In this document: positions 38,013 through 46,367 of the stretch, in pieces
How positions within the stretch are numbered: the first letter of the stretch is position 1
Layout of the letters: each line of letters begins with the position of its first letter
Source of the DNA: Cyanobacterium stanieri PCC 7202
Lineage (GTDB): Bacteria > Cyanobacteriota > Cyanobacteriia > Cyanobacteriales > Cyanobacteriaceae
Direction: 5' to 3'
Assembly: GCA_000317655.1 (NCBI GenBank)
Contig: CP003940.1
Span: 434,001 to 498,000, forward strand
Length of the DNA: 64,000 nucleotides
Translations under genes and position numbers: made by a program
Notes under the pieces: model-generated
What the model was told of the DNA's origin: nothing
Seen by the model: only the letters and a program-made list of their open reading frames with translations
Database searches by the model: none

Positions 38013-38153
38013 CTAATCATTCGATTGCAACCAAGAAGATAAAGGCTCATCATGAATATCTAACCGTAAAATACCAGCCACAAACCCCCCCACAAAAGCC
38101 ATCGGTTGCTTAGAGGCTTCCTCACAAACAAAAAATAACTCTTGCAAAAACAT
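38013..38153 (-). CDS. 46-aa conserved cyanobacterial protein
   Basis: 46 residues from ATG 38153, with AGGG nine bases upstream. It starts MFLQELFFVCEEASKQPMAF and goes on with VGGFVAGILRLDIHDEPLSSWL. The glycine-rich helix could insert in a membrane. It resembles a small conserved cyanobacterial protein as I remember it; a longer form starting at 38258 would run into the divergent glcF start region and lacks conservation-like features. Function unknown. Confidence 0.62.
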   Translation of the reverse strand: MFLQELFFVCEEASKQPMAFVGGFVAGILRLDIHDEPLSSWLQSND

Positions 38154-38236
38154 AATATACCCTAAAAAAATACAAACATCACTGGATATAATTAATTTAA
38201 ACACATTCCCAGTCAACCACTGTGAAAAAATCATCC

Positions 38237-39592
38237 ATGAATGTAAGCAACCCCTCACAAATTCCCGTCACCAAAGACAAAAACTTGAAAGGATTTGACT
38301 ACAAAAACCCCCCCTCCCAAGAATTAATCGATCAATGTGTCCATTGTGGCTTCTGCCTTTCCACCTGCCCCAGTTATCGCATCATCGGCAAAGAAATGGA
38401 CTCCCCACGGGGAAGAATCTACCTCATGGATGCCATCAACAAAGGAGAAGCCAGTTTAAACCAAGCCACCGCCCAACACTTCGACAGTTGCCTCGGTTGC
38501 CTTGCCTGTGTCAGCACCTGTCCATCAGGGGTACAATACGATCAACTCATTGCCAAAACTCGTCCCCAAGTCGAAAGAAATCAACCCCGTAACCCTTGGG
38601 AGAAGTTTATTCGCTTCATCATTTTTAACCTTTTCCCCTACCCCAAAAGACTGGGCTTTTTCTTGCCCTTACTGTGGTTGTATCAAATATCAGGATTACA
38701 AACCCTCGTCAGGAAAATAAAACTTCTAAAACCCTTTCCCCGCATCGAGGCGATGGAATCCATTTTGCCAAAAATCAGTTTGAAAACCATTAATAAAAAA
38801 TATCCCTATACCATCCCCAGCCAAACGGAAAAAAAATATCGAGTGGGGGTAGTTTTGGGCTGTGTACAAAGACTCTTTTTTGATTCCGTCAATGAATCCA
38901 CCGTCAGGGTTTTAACTGCCAACGGCTGTGAGGTTGTGATTCCCCCCTCCCAAGGATGTTGTGCTGCATTGCCAGCGCACCAAGGGCAAGAAAATCAAGC
39001 CCAAGCCTTGGCTCGTCAGATGATTGATAGTTTTGCCAATACCGATGTGGACTACATTATTATCAACGCCGCAGGTTGTGGACACACCCTCAAGGAATAT
39101 GCCCATATTTTAGCCGATGATCCCCAATATTTACCCAAGGCAGAGGAATTTGTGAGTAAGGTTCGGGATGTGCAGGAGTTCCTCGCAGAAATTGATTTTA
39201 CCGCCCCTCTGAGTGCCATTACGGAGGATAAATTAACCCTTGTATATCAGGATGCCTGTCACCTGCTCCATGGTCAAAAAATTAGTTTACAACCCCGTAA
39301 ATTACTTAATCTTATTCCCAATATTGACTTAAAAGAACCCCTCGACGCTGCTTTATGTTGTGGTAGTGCGGGGGTTTATAATATGTTACAGCCTGATGTT
39401 GCCGATGAGTTGGGAGAGCAAAAGGTGCGTAATTTGCTCAATACGGGGGCAAAAATCATCGCTTCTCCTAATCCCGGTTGTAGTTTACAGATTACGAAAC
39501 ATCTAGCAAAACAGGGGCATAATATGGCAGTAATTCATCCCATGGAATTGTTGGATAAGTCTATTCGGGGAGAAAAAATAAATTTTCGTTAA
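38237..39592 (+). CDS. glcF: glycolate oxidase/dehydrogenase iron-sulfur subunit
   Basis: 451 residues from ATG 38237 (a GTG at 38222 would add five). Two 4Fe-4S motifs, CVHCGFCLSTCPSY and CLGCLACVSTCPSG, are followed by two CCG-type domains ending in CCAALPAH and CCGSAGVYN. This is the GlcF layout: electron transfer from the flavin subunit GlcD during glycolate oxidation in photorespiration. glcD and glcE are not adjacent, as is usual in cyanobacteria. A related lactate-type subunit is less likely. Confidence 0.9.
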   Translation: MNVSNPSQIPVTKDKNLKGFDYKNPPSQELIDQCVHCGFCLSTCPSYRIIGKEMDSPRGRIYLMDAINKGEASLNQATAQHFDSCLGCLACVSTCPSGVQYDQLIAKTRPQVERNQPRNPWEKFIRFIIFNLFPYPKRLGFFLPLLWLYQISGLQTLVRKIKLLKPFPRIEAMESILPKISLKTINKKYPYTIPSQTEKKYRVGVVLGCVQRLFFDSVNESTVRVLTANGCEVVIPPSQGCCAALPAHQGQENQAQALARQMIDSFANTDVDYIIINAAGCGHTLKEYAHILADDPQYLPKAEEFVSKVRDVQEFLAEIDFTAPLSAITEDKLTLVYQDACHLLHGQKISLQPRKLLNLIPNIDLKEPLDAALCCGSAGVYNMLQPDVADELGEQKVRNLLNTGAKIIASPNPGCSLQITKHLAKQGHNMAVIHPMELLDKSIRGEKINFR

Positions 39593-39615
39593 TTTTAAGA
39601 TAGGTTAATTAAACA

Positions 39616-40464
39616 ATGAGAGAAACAGGAAAGGTAAACGTTAGAGGGAATCAACATTATTACGAATGGATTAAGGAAGAAGGTAATCACCCCAAGCCTG
39701 TGATGGTTTTTATTCATGGCTGGGGTGGTTCTTGTCGTTACTGGCGTACTACAGCAAGGGCGATCGCCCCTTATTTTGACTGTTTATTGTATGACATGAG
39801 AGGTTTTGGTCAATCCCAAGGGGAAAATCCTTTAACCAATCCCCAAAGCTACGAATTAGAAGAATATGCCCAAGACTTACTCGCCCTACTAGAAATTTTT
39901 AACCTCGAGAAAATATATCTTAACTCCCACTCCATGGGGGCATCCATTGCCACCCTTTTTTTAAACCTTGCCCCTGAAAAAGTAGAAAAAGCCATCCTCA
40001 CCTGCAATGGTATCTTTACTTATAATGCCCTTGCCTTCTCCGCCTTCCACAAAGTGGGGGGTTATGTGGTCAAATTTCGTTATAACTGGTTTTTAAAAGT
40101 ACCCCTAGCAGAAAAATTGTTCATGGCGAGATTTTTACATCGCCCCATTCCTAAAGACATGAGTATTGCGTTTTTGGAAGACTTTTTACAAGCTGATTAT
40201 CAAACCGCCCTCAATACTATTTATACTTCGGTGAGTAAAAAAGCGGTGGAAATTATGCCCGAAGCCTATCGTCATATATCTACTCCTACCCTTTTAATTT
40301 CGGGAGAAAAAGATCAAATTATTCCCGCTAGTATGGGCAAGGCGGCAGCGGCATTGAATGAGGAAAAGGTGGTATACCATGAAATACCTGCCACGGGACA
40401 TTTTCCGATGTTGGAAGATAGTAGCACTTATTTAAAAGTTATTAAGGATTTTTTACAGGTTTAG
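39616..40464 (+). CDS. alpha/beta hydrolase
   Basis: 282 residues. Oxyanion motif HGWGGSCRYW near residue 35, nucleophile elbow SHSMGAS, acid in SGEKDQIIPA and His in ATGHFPMLED complete the triad. The fold family covers esterases, haloperoxidases and lipases; the substrate cannot be told. It follows glcF by 23 bases on the same strand, so is likely co-transcribed. The miniature element begins ten bases after its stop. Confidence 0.85.
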   Translation: MRETGKVNVRGNQHYYEWIKEEGNHPKPVMVFIHGWGGSCRYWRTTARAIAPYFDCLLYDMRGFGQSQGENPLTNPQSYELEEYAQDLLALLEIFNLEKIYLNSHSMGASIATLFLNLAPEKVEKAILTCNGIFTYNALAFSAFHKVGGYVVKFRYNWFLKVPLAEKLFMARFLHRPIPKDMSIAFLEDFLQADYQTALNTIYTSVSKKAVEIMPEAYRHISTPTLLISGEKDQIIPASMGKAAAALNEEKVVYHEIPATGHFPMLEDSSTYLKVIKDFLQV

Positions 40465-40473
40465 ACCTAAAAT

Positions 40474-40836
40474 AACCTGAGTTCGGGATAAAATTTATAG
40501 TAAAGGTGCCAGGTATCGGGTGTCAGGTATCAGGTTAAGAAATTTACAAAAACTGTAATGTTATACTAAATCCTGTTTGAATAATATACTAATTAGGGCG
40601 GGGAACAGGGAACGGGGAACAGGCAAAAGATAACAATTGTTTATTGTCAATTGTTACACAGTGAATAATAGTAAACTTTACTAATCGGATTTGGTATTAA
40701 TTAATTTTCTGATACTTAGTTCCATCAAGGAACTAACAAAGGCTGGTCGTATTTTAAACCTGTAACCTGCAACCTGTACGGACGTAGCATGCTACGTCCC
40801 CTACCATACTGACAACTGTTATCCCGAACTGAGGTT
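40474..40836 (+). mobile_element. complete miniature inverted-repeat element with a nested insertion
   Basis: 363 bases bounded by AACCTGAGTTCGGGATAA (40474-40491) and TTATCCCGAACTGAGGTT (40819-40836), which are inverted repeats with one mismatch. It has no ORF. A perfect 20-base palindrome, GGACGTAGCATGCTACGTCC, lies at 40780-40799, and a second copy occurs in the fragment at 58921-58999. Compared with the copy at 19408 it carries 133 extra bases (40564-40696). Its right end supplies part of the stop codon of the leftward kinase gene (TAA at 40835-40837). This fills the whole gap between hydrolase and kinase. Confidence 0.8.
40564..40696 (+). mobile_element. nested 133-bp element with TTA target duplication
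   Basis: It has ends TACTAAATCC (40564-40573) and GGATTTGGTA (40687-40696), inverted repeats with one mismatch, and TTA on both sides (40561-40563, 40697-40699). The copy at 19408 has the uninterrupted ATGTTAATTAATTTTCT at this point, which is the empty site. The interior has GGGAACAGGGAACGGGGAAC runs and no ORF. Confidence 0.72.
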
Positions 40837-42355
40837 AAAATAACCTCCTTAATAGAGACAATATTAACAACAAGATACTGGTAATAAATAAACAAATTAA
40901 GCCCACCAAAGGGGGAAGTATAAATAGAGCAAATAGGGGCAAATTGAGAAGGGAAAAAAGAGATGTATGGAGCAAGGGAATAAAGTAAACTAAGGCTAAA
41001 CTAATCCCTGCCACAAGGATTAAGTCTAATTTTTCAATCACTTTTTTCCATAAAATTAAAATTAATAAACCCAGTATTCCCCCTAAAATTCCCGCTTGTA
41101 TACCGTAGGAAAAATCTCCCAATGTGCTGGTAATGGCGATCGCAATTAAGACCCCTTCAAAACCCAAAAAAGTAGCACCGCTTAAGATTGGCATAATGGG
41201 TAAGGGCGCTCGAGGAGTTTTTACCTTAGCAGGTTTTTCCTCGGATTTTACCGCTTTAATTCCTTGTTGTGTGGGAGGTACAGGCTCAATATTTAAAGGT
41301 TGTTGGACAGGAGGGGGGGGAGAAGTTTCCGCTTTTTTGGGGGGTGTTACGGGATTCTGAACAGGACTAGGGGCAACATTTACCGCCCTTTGATGGGGAG
41401 GATCAATAATTCTGAGGGCTTCGGTTGCCGACTGAAACCTTTTTGCTGGATTATGTTGTAACATTTTCTCTAAAGTCAGCCCGAGGCGATCGCCCACTGT
41501 AACATGTTTGCGCCACTGCCATGTATTACTATACGCATCATATAAATCCGTAGTGGGCTTTGCCGTCAACAGATTAACACAAGTCACCGCCAAAGCATAT
41601 AAATCAGTAGAGGGAAACACCTGCGCCCCCGCCATTTGCTCGGGAGGAGCAAAACCCATAGAATAAATACCTGTGGACTTGAGTTGAGGATTAGGAGTAT
41701 TATGTGTCACCATTTTTACCGCCCCAAAATCCAAGAGGTATAATACCCCATGGCGATTACGCATAATATTAGAAGGCTTAATATCTCGGTGAATAGAGCC
41801 ATTACTATGGACAAAAACCAATATTTTTAGCACTTCCTTTAAAACTTCCGTTACCTGTGCCTCAGAAAAAGCACCCCTTTGTAACAACTCCTGCTCTAAA
41901 TCCTGCCCATCAATATATTCTTGTACCAAATAAAAATACTGCTCTTCCCCCTGTTTTTTACCATTAATGGTACCCGGTACCAACAAAGGAAAATAAGCAA
42001 ATAAATCAGGAATTTGGGGATGACGATTACCCAAATCATCCAACACCAGTGCCTCTCGCTCAAACAATTGTAACGCCACCGCCAACTCCGCCTCACCCAT
42101 GTTACCCTCGGGCTGAAATTGTTTAACAACACACTTTCTCATGGTAGGGCTATATCTATCCACCGCTAAATATGCCGCCCCAAATCCCCCTTTACCTAAC
42201 AATTTAGTGGGTAAATATCGACCTGCTAAAATCAAAGGCATACCACAGCTGATACAGTATTTTTGTTGTACTGTTTTGAGCAAAGATGTATTTTCTAATT
42301 CTTGGAAATTATTAATAGGATGGTTACAATATGGGCGTGTGCAGATGATTTTCAT
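40835..42355 (-). CDS. Ser/Thr protein kinase with N-terminal zinc ribbon and C-terminal membrane region
   Basis: 506 residues. The four-Cys ribbon (C5, C10, C34, C37) is followed by the kinase domain (about 47-310): GKGGFG at 54-59, Lys78 in VVKQF, HRDIKPSN from 189, DFG at 209-211. A Pro-rich linker (about 325-390) leads to four to five membrane helices at the C-terminus. The target is unknown. It shares the ribbon-kinase front with the protein at 707-2800 but replaces TPRs by membrane helices. Its last codons run into the right end of the miniature element, which gives the TAA, so the native C-terminus may have been changed. Confidence 0.92.
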   Translation of the reverse strand: MKIICTRPYCNHPINNFQELENTSLLKTVQQKYCISCGMPLILAGRYLPTKLLGKGGFGAAYLAVDRYSPTMRKCVVKQFQPEGNMGEAELAVALQLFEREALVLDDLGNRHPQIPDLFAYFPLLVPGTINGKKQGEEQYFYLVQEYIDGQDLEQELLQRGAFSEAQVTEVLKEVLKILVFVHSNGSIHRDIKPSNIMRNRHGVLYLLDFGAVKMVTHNTPNPQLKSTGIYSMGFAPPEQMAGAQVFPSTDLYALAVTCVNLLTAKPTTDLYDAYSNTWQWRKHVTVGDRLGLTLEKMLQHNPAKRFQSATEALRIIDPPHQRAVNVAPSPVQNPVTPPKKAETSPPPPVQQPLNIEPVPPTQQGIKAVKSEEKPAKVKTPRAPLPIMPILSGATFLGFEGVLIAIAITSTLGDFSYGIQAGILGGILGLLILILWKKVIEKLDLILVAGISLALVYFIPLLHTSLFSLLNLPLFALFILPPLVGLICLFITSILLLILSLLRRLF

Positions 42356-42598
42356 TGAGTAAAATAAGTTTTGTACAAGTAACCTGACTCCTATTATACT
42401 GAGAATTTACTCCCGTCCATAGTAGGTAATAGAAAAAGTTTTTAAGATCTTTTACTGACCATAATAGAACTAAATTTGTAATAATAGGGAATTTTTACCA
42501 GTCTTATAGTTACTCGATTATAATAATCATTATTTTAAAGATAAAAATAATCTGCCTTTCAAACAAAAAGTTAATTGTAAAATCGTTCTGACAAAAAA

Positions 42599-44083
42599 AT
42601 GGATGGAAATTTAATTCTTCTTGAACAACAAAAGGATTTTTGTCATCGTCTCAGGGCAGATTATTTATTTACGTGTCAGCTAAACAATTATTATACAGAG
42701 ATAGATGTTATTAAAACCCATCAAATAACTACCCTGGTTGATAAGTTGACATCTGCATCACAGCAAAAAGTAAACATTAGCGAGAATAAAAATATTATTG
42801 CTCAAAATTTTCTCCATGGATTAGGAGAAAAGTTTATTCAAAAGCATTATGGAGATTTATTTACTGTTGATAAAACCTCTCAAAAAGATGTTTTTATAGA
42901 TACCTTTTTTACGCTCAATAATAGCTATGATCTTAAAATTTTAGCTCGAACAATATTGAAAAATGATGATGATATTTTTTGGTCTTTAACAGAGGAACAA
43001 GTAAATCAATATGATGTATTTATTTTCTTATTATCTATTTATAATTTTCATGATGACATTAAAGATTATCCAATTATATTAGGAGGATTTTTAACTCAAG
43101 ATTATCTTAAAAAAAATATTGATATTCAAAAAATTCTCATCTCAGATTTATTTTATGGTGGAGGATTAAAAGGATATTTATCAAGTAGGCAAAATGATCA
43201 AGTTAGTGGCTATATTCAACAGGCAAATAAACATTTTCAAAAAAAAGATTTTGATTTAGCTATTGATGTTTATAATCAAGGGTTACAGTTAGAAGATAAA
43301 AACCCCCAATTATACTTTTTGAAAGGAGTTTCTTGTTGGAAAAAAGGGGATTATCAGGGGGCTATTAAAGATTTTTCTAGGGCTATTGATTTAGATAAAA
43401 ATTATCTTTTACCTTATCAATGGCGGGGGTTTGCTTATACTTATTTCCAAAAATATGATTTAGCTTTGCAGGATTATGAGGAAGAAATAAAAATTGATTC
43501 TGTTAGTTTTTGGGGATATTATAAGAGAGCTTTTATTCATGCAAAATTAGGTAACTATTTACAGGCGTTAGATGATTATAGTATTTGTTTAACTATCAAT
43601 CCTAAATGTTTTTATGCTTATTGTAATCGAGGTTTTGTTTATTTTCAGTTGAAGGATTATCATGATGCTATTGAAGATTATAATCGGGTTTTAAGTTTAA
43701 ATCCCAGTTTATTTGAGGTTTATTATAATCTTGGGTGTATTTATCAAATTTTGGGGAATCATTCTCAGTGTATTAGTTGTTATAAGGAGTCGTTAAAAAT
43801 TAATCCTCGTTATGAAAAACCCTATTTTAATTTGGCTATTTTACAAGCTGATTTAGGTCAGTTTCCCAAGGCGATCGCCCTTTACGATAAAATATTAACT
43901 CTAAATCCTAATTTTATTCAAGCTGAATATAATCGAGATGCTTTAGTTTTGCTATGTGAAAATGAGGGTAAACTTTTGGGAGAATATACCGAATATAATC
44001 AACAAAAAAACAGTAAAACCCCTTATCTTGTGGATGTTCACACTTATCATTCTTTGCTCAAAAAAAGAAAAACAGATAAATAG
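42599..44083 (+). CDS. TPR-repeat protein with unrecognised N-terminal domain
   Basis: 494 residues. The first 195 or so form a domain I do not know (helical, acidic, DIFWSLTEEQVNQYDVF). From about 205 to 450 come at least seven TPR units, for example YIQQANKHFQKKDFDLAIDV and GDYQGAIKDFSRAIDLDKNY. No signal peptide or membrane segment is seen. TPRs bind other proteins. It is divergent from the kinase gene at 42355 across 243 bases, so a shared role with it is possible but unproven. Confidence 0.75.
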   Translation: MDGNLILLEQQKDFCHRLRADYLFTCQLNNYYTEIDVIKTHQITTLVDKLTSASQQKVNISENKNIIAQNFLHGLGEKFIQKHYGDLFTVDKTSQKDVFIDTFFTLNNSYDLKILARTILKNDDDIFWSLTEEQVNQYDVFIFLLSIYNFHDDIKDYPIILGGFLTQDYLKKNIDIQKILISDLFYGGGLKGYLSSRQNDQVSGYIQQANKHFQKKDFDLAIDVYNQGLQLEDKNPQLYFLKGVSCWKKGDYQGAIKDFSRAIDLDKNYLLPYQWRGFAYTYFQKYDLALQDYEEEIKIDSVSFWGYYKRAFIHAKLGNYLQALDDYSICLTINPKCFYAYCNRGFVYFQLKDYHDAIEDYNRVLSLNPSLFEVYYNLGCIYQILGNHSQCISCYKESLKINPRYEKPYFNLAILQADLGQFPKAIALYDKILTLNPNFIQAEYNRDALVLLCENEGKLLGEYTEYNQQKNSKTPYLVDVHTYHSLLKKRKTDK

Positions 44084-44214
44084 TATTAACACAAAAAATA
44101 TATTTACTATTGAGTCTTAAAAAGAGTAAATAAGCAAAGAAACTTTATTTATTACGAGCAATTATTGACAATTTTCTGTTACCATATTTTAATGACCTTA
44201 ACAGATTTTTGACA

Positions 44215-44859
44215 ATGACCTCATCTATACCTTTTAATCAATCAATACCCCTTGATCAAATCGCCTATAACGAAAAAGGATTAGTACCTGCGATCGCCCA
44301 AGACCATTTAGACGGTACCGTATTGATGATGGCATGGATGAATAAAGAATCTTTACAAAAAACCCTTGACACAAGGGAGGCATGGTATTGGAGCCGTTCT
44401 CGTCAGGAATTGTGGCACAAAGGAGCTACATCTGGGCATATTCAAAAAGTGAGAGCCATTCGTTATGACTGTGACAGTGACGCTCTGCTCTTAACCATCG
44501 AACAAATTGGCGACATTGCCTGTCATACAGGGGAAAGAAGTTGTTTTCACCAAGTAGATCATAGCAAATCCGCTCCCCCTGCCGATACCCTCACCGAATT
44601 GTATAAAGTAATTTGCGATCGCAAAAATAACCCCTCAGAAAAATCCTATACCTGTAGTTTATTCGCGGGAGGAGACAATAAAATTCTCAAAAAAATAGGA
44701 GAAGAAACCGCCGAAGTAGTAATGGCATTCAAAGACGATAACCCCGCCGAAATTGCAGGAGAAGTCAGCGATTTGTTATACCATACCCTCGTGGCATTGG
44801 CTCATCATAACGTTGACATCAGGGAAGTATATAAAAAATTGGATCAAAGGAAAAAATAA
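44215..44859 (+). CDS. hisIE: bifunctional phosphoribosyl-AMP cyclohydrolase / phosphoribosyl-ATP pyrophosphatase
   Basis: 214 residues from ATG 44215. The HisI part (1 to about 110) has [28 protein letters not shown] and [10 protein letters not shown] with metal ligands; the HisE part (about 120-214) has [16 protein letters not shown]. It performs steps 2 and 3 of histidine synthesis. A single gene, as is usual in cyanobacteria. Confidence 0.96.
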   Translation: MTSSIPFNQSIPLDQIAYNEKGLVPAIAQDHLDGTVLMMAWMNKESLQKTLDTREAWYWSRSRQELWHKGATSGHIQKVRAIRYDCDSDALLLTIEQIGDIACHTGERSCFHQVDHSKSAPPADTLTELYKVICDRKNNPSEKSYTCSLFAGGDNKILKKIGEETAEVVMAFKDDNPAEIAGEVSDLLYHTLVALAHHNVDIREVYKKLDQRKK

Positions 44860-44890
44860 GACTCCATCAGCAACCCCCAAAACTCAAACT

Positions 44891-44904
44891 GTATTGATTG
44901 ATAC
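44891..44904 (+). promoter_or_regulatory. NtcA-binding site candidate upstream of urtB
   Basis: GTATTGATTGATAC is an exact GTA-N8-TAC match to the NtcA consensus. A weak -10 (TAGTAA at 44923, or TAACAAT at 44926, 21 bases after the box) fits a class II activator promoter, in which NtcA replaces the -35. It is 55 bases before the urtB start, and urea uptake genes are known NtcA targets in cyanobacteria. Confidence 0.7.
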
Positions 44905-44959
44905 TAAATATTAGAACAAAAATAGTAACAATCTAGGGGGTAATGTCTGAGGAATTTTA

Positions 44960-46120
44960 ATGATCATACAAACGATACTACAGGGAATAAGTATAGGCTC
45001 AGTATTATTGATCGTAGCACTGGGTTTAGCAATTGTGTTTGGTTTAATGGGGGTGATAAACCTTGCCCATGGTGAATTAGTCATGTTGGGTGCTTATACA
45101 ACCTTTGTGGTGCAAAATATATTTAGAGGCTTTGGTGACTCCCTATTTGATTTTTACATCATTGCCGCTATCCCCTGTGCTTTTATTATTACCGCATTGG
45201 TGGGATTAATTTTAGAAAAAGGAGTAATTCGCTTTCTCTATGGGCGCCCGTTAGAAACCCTTTTGGCGACTTGGGGGGTTAGTTTGGTTTTGCGTCAATT
45301 TGTCCGTAGTGTCAATTTGTCCATGACCATCGCCATTGTTGTCTTTTGTCTTCTTTTCTTCGGTTGTATGACATATTTTTCCCGTCAGACTCATTGGGAA
45401 CAAATAAAAACTAAGTTCATTAGTATTATTTTACCGATTTCAGGGGCGATCGCCATTGTGGCAGGAATTTTACTTAATGAATCAGAAAATAGAGCATTAA
45501 CCAATGCTTGGTTTGGCCCTCGGGGGGTAAACGTAACCGCCCCCAGTTGGCTGAGAGGAGGCATCCCCATCGGAGATTTTCCTTTTCCCAAAGATCGTAT
45601 TTTTATTATCGTCCTCACCATTCTTTGCCTCCTTGGCATTTATTTATTTCTCAATAAATCCGATTGGGGTTTAAAAATTCGTTCCGTCACCCAAAACCGC
45701 ACCATGAGCTCTTGTTTGGGCATACCCACCGCCACCGTTGACGCGCTCACCTTTGCCCTTGGCTCAGGACTAGCAGGAATTGCAGGGGTAGGGGTTAGTT
45801 TACTGGGTTCAGTAGGTCCAGAAACAGGACAAAACTATATTGTAGATGCCTTTATGGTGGTAGTAGTGGGAGGTGTTGGCAATCTACTAGGAACTATTAT
45901 TGCCGCCCTTTCCATTGGTATTATCAGCTATCTTTTTGAGTCCAACACCATCGGACTATTATTAATGGATCAAAATCTTCCTGAGATAGTTATGGAAACA
46001 GTCAACTTTTTCGCCACCAGTTCCATGGCAAAAGTATTAGTATTTATGTTAATTATCATTTTTCTTCAAATCAAACCCGCAGGAATTTTTCCCCCCAAAG
46101 GACGTACCGCCGAGCTTTAA
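44960..46120 (+). CDS. urtB: urea ABC transporter permease UrtB
   Basis: 386 residues, about nine membrane helices of the branched-chain amino-acid/urea permease family. GLMGVINLAHGELVMLGAYT at the N-terminus and GLAGIAGVGVSLLGSVGPETGQ near the C-terminus are typical. The central insert, LNESENRALTNAWFGPRGVN, fits UrtB rather than LivH. A GAGGA Shine-Dalgarno lies seven bases before ATG 44960. urtA, C, D and E are not beside it, as in some other unicellular cyanobacteria where the genes are scattered. NtcA control is likely. Confidence 0.9.
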   Translation: MIIQTILQGISIGSVLLIVALGLAIVFGLMGVINLAHGELVMLGAYTTFVVQNIFRGFGDSLFDFYIIAAIPCAFIITALVGLILEKGVIRFLYGRPLETLLATWGVSLVLRQFVRSVNLSMTIAIVVFCLLFFGCMTYFSRQTHWEQIKTKFISIILPISGAIAIVAGILLNESENRALTNAWFGPRGVNVTAPSWLRGGIPIGDFPFPKDRIFIIVLTILCLLGIYLFLNKSDWGLKIRSVTQNRTMSSCLGIPTATVDALTFALGSGLAGIAGVGVSLLGSVGPETGQNYIVDAFMVVVVGGVGNLLGTIIAALSIGIISYLFESNTIGLLLMDQNLPEIVMETVNFFATSSMAKVLVFMLIIIFLQIKPAGIFPPKGRTAEL

Positions 46121-46145
46121 TTTTCTTAGGGGTTGACGGTTACGA

Positions 46146-46186
46146 TATAATTGTGAAGATAAATAAATTTATAATTGATTAGGAGA
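46146..46186 (+). promoter_or_regulatory. petM promoter element and ribosome binding site
   Basis: TATAAT at 46146-46151 (a second at 46170-46175) is the best -10 for petM, with no good -35 at the right distance, and AGGAGA at 46181-46186 lies eight bases before the ATG. The promoter call is weak, the ribosome site strong. Confidence 0.45.
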
Positions 46187-46194
46187 TATAAATC

Positions 46195-46305
46195 ATGACT
46201 GCTGAAAGTATGTTATTTGGTGGTGCTATTCTTTGTTTTAGCGTTGTTTTAGTTGGTTTGGCTTGGGGTTTCTTACTCTTAAAAGTGACTGGGGAAGCTG
46301 AATAA
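46195..46305 (+). CDS. petM: cytochrome b6f complex subunit PetM (subunit VII)
   Basis: 36 residues: [20 protein letters not shown], then [16 protein letters not shown]. One membrane helix and the ending are diagnostic of PetM. It is a small subunit of the cytochrome b6f complex in the thylakoid membrane. AGGAGA lies upstream. It is 74 bases after urtB and is probably read from its own promoter. Confidence 0.96.
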   Translation: MTAESMLFGGAILCFSVVLVGLAWGFLLLKVTGEAE

Positions 46306-46367
46306 GATTTTAAGGTAGTTTAGGTGTTAGGTAATAAGATTTTGGTCATATTAAATAAAAAATTTTC

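Noticed and set aside
38154-38258. Upstream extension of the 46-aa protein to ATG 38258
   Set aside because: The added 35 residues have no ribosome site and would overlap the divergent glcF start.
46133-46151. TTGACG plus TATAAT promoter for petM
   Set aside because: The two boxes are only seven bases apart, too close to act as -35 and -10 together.
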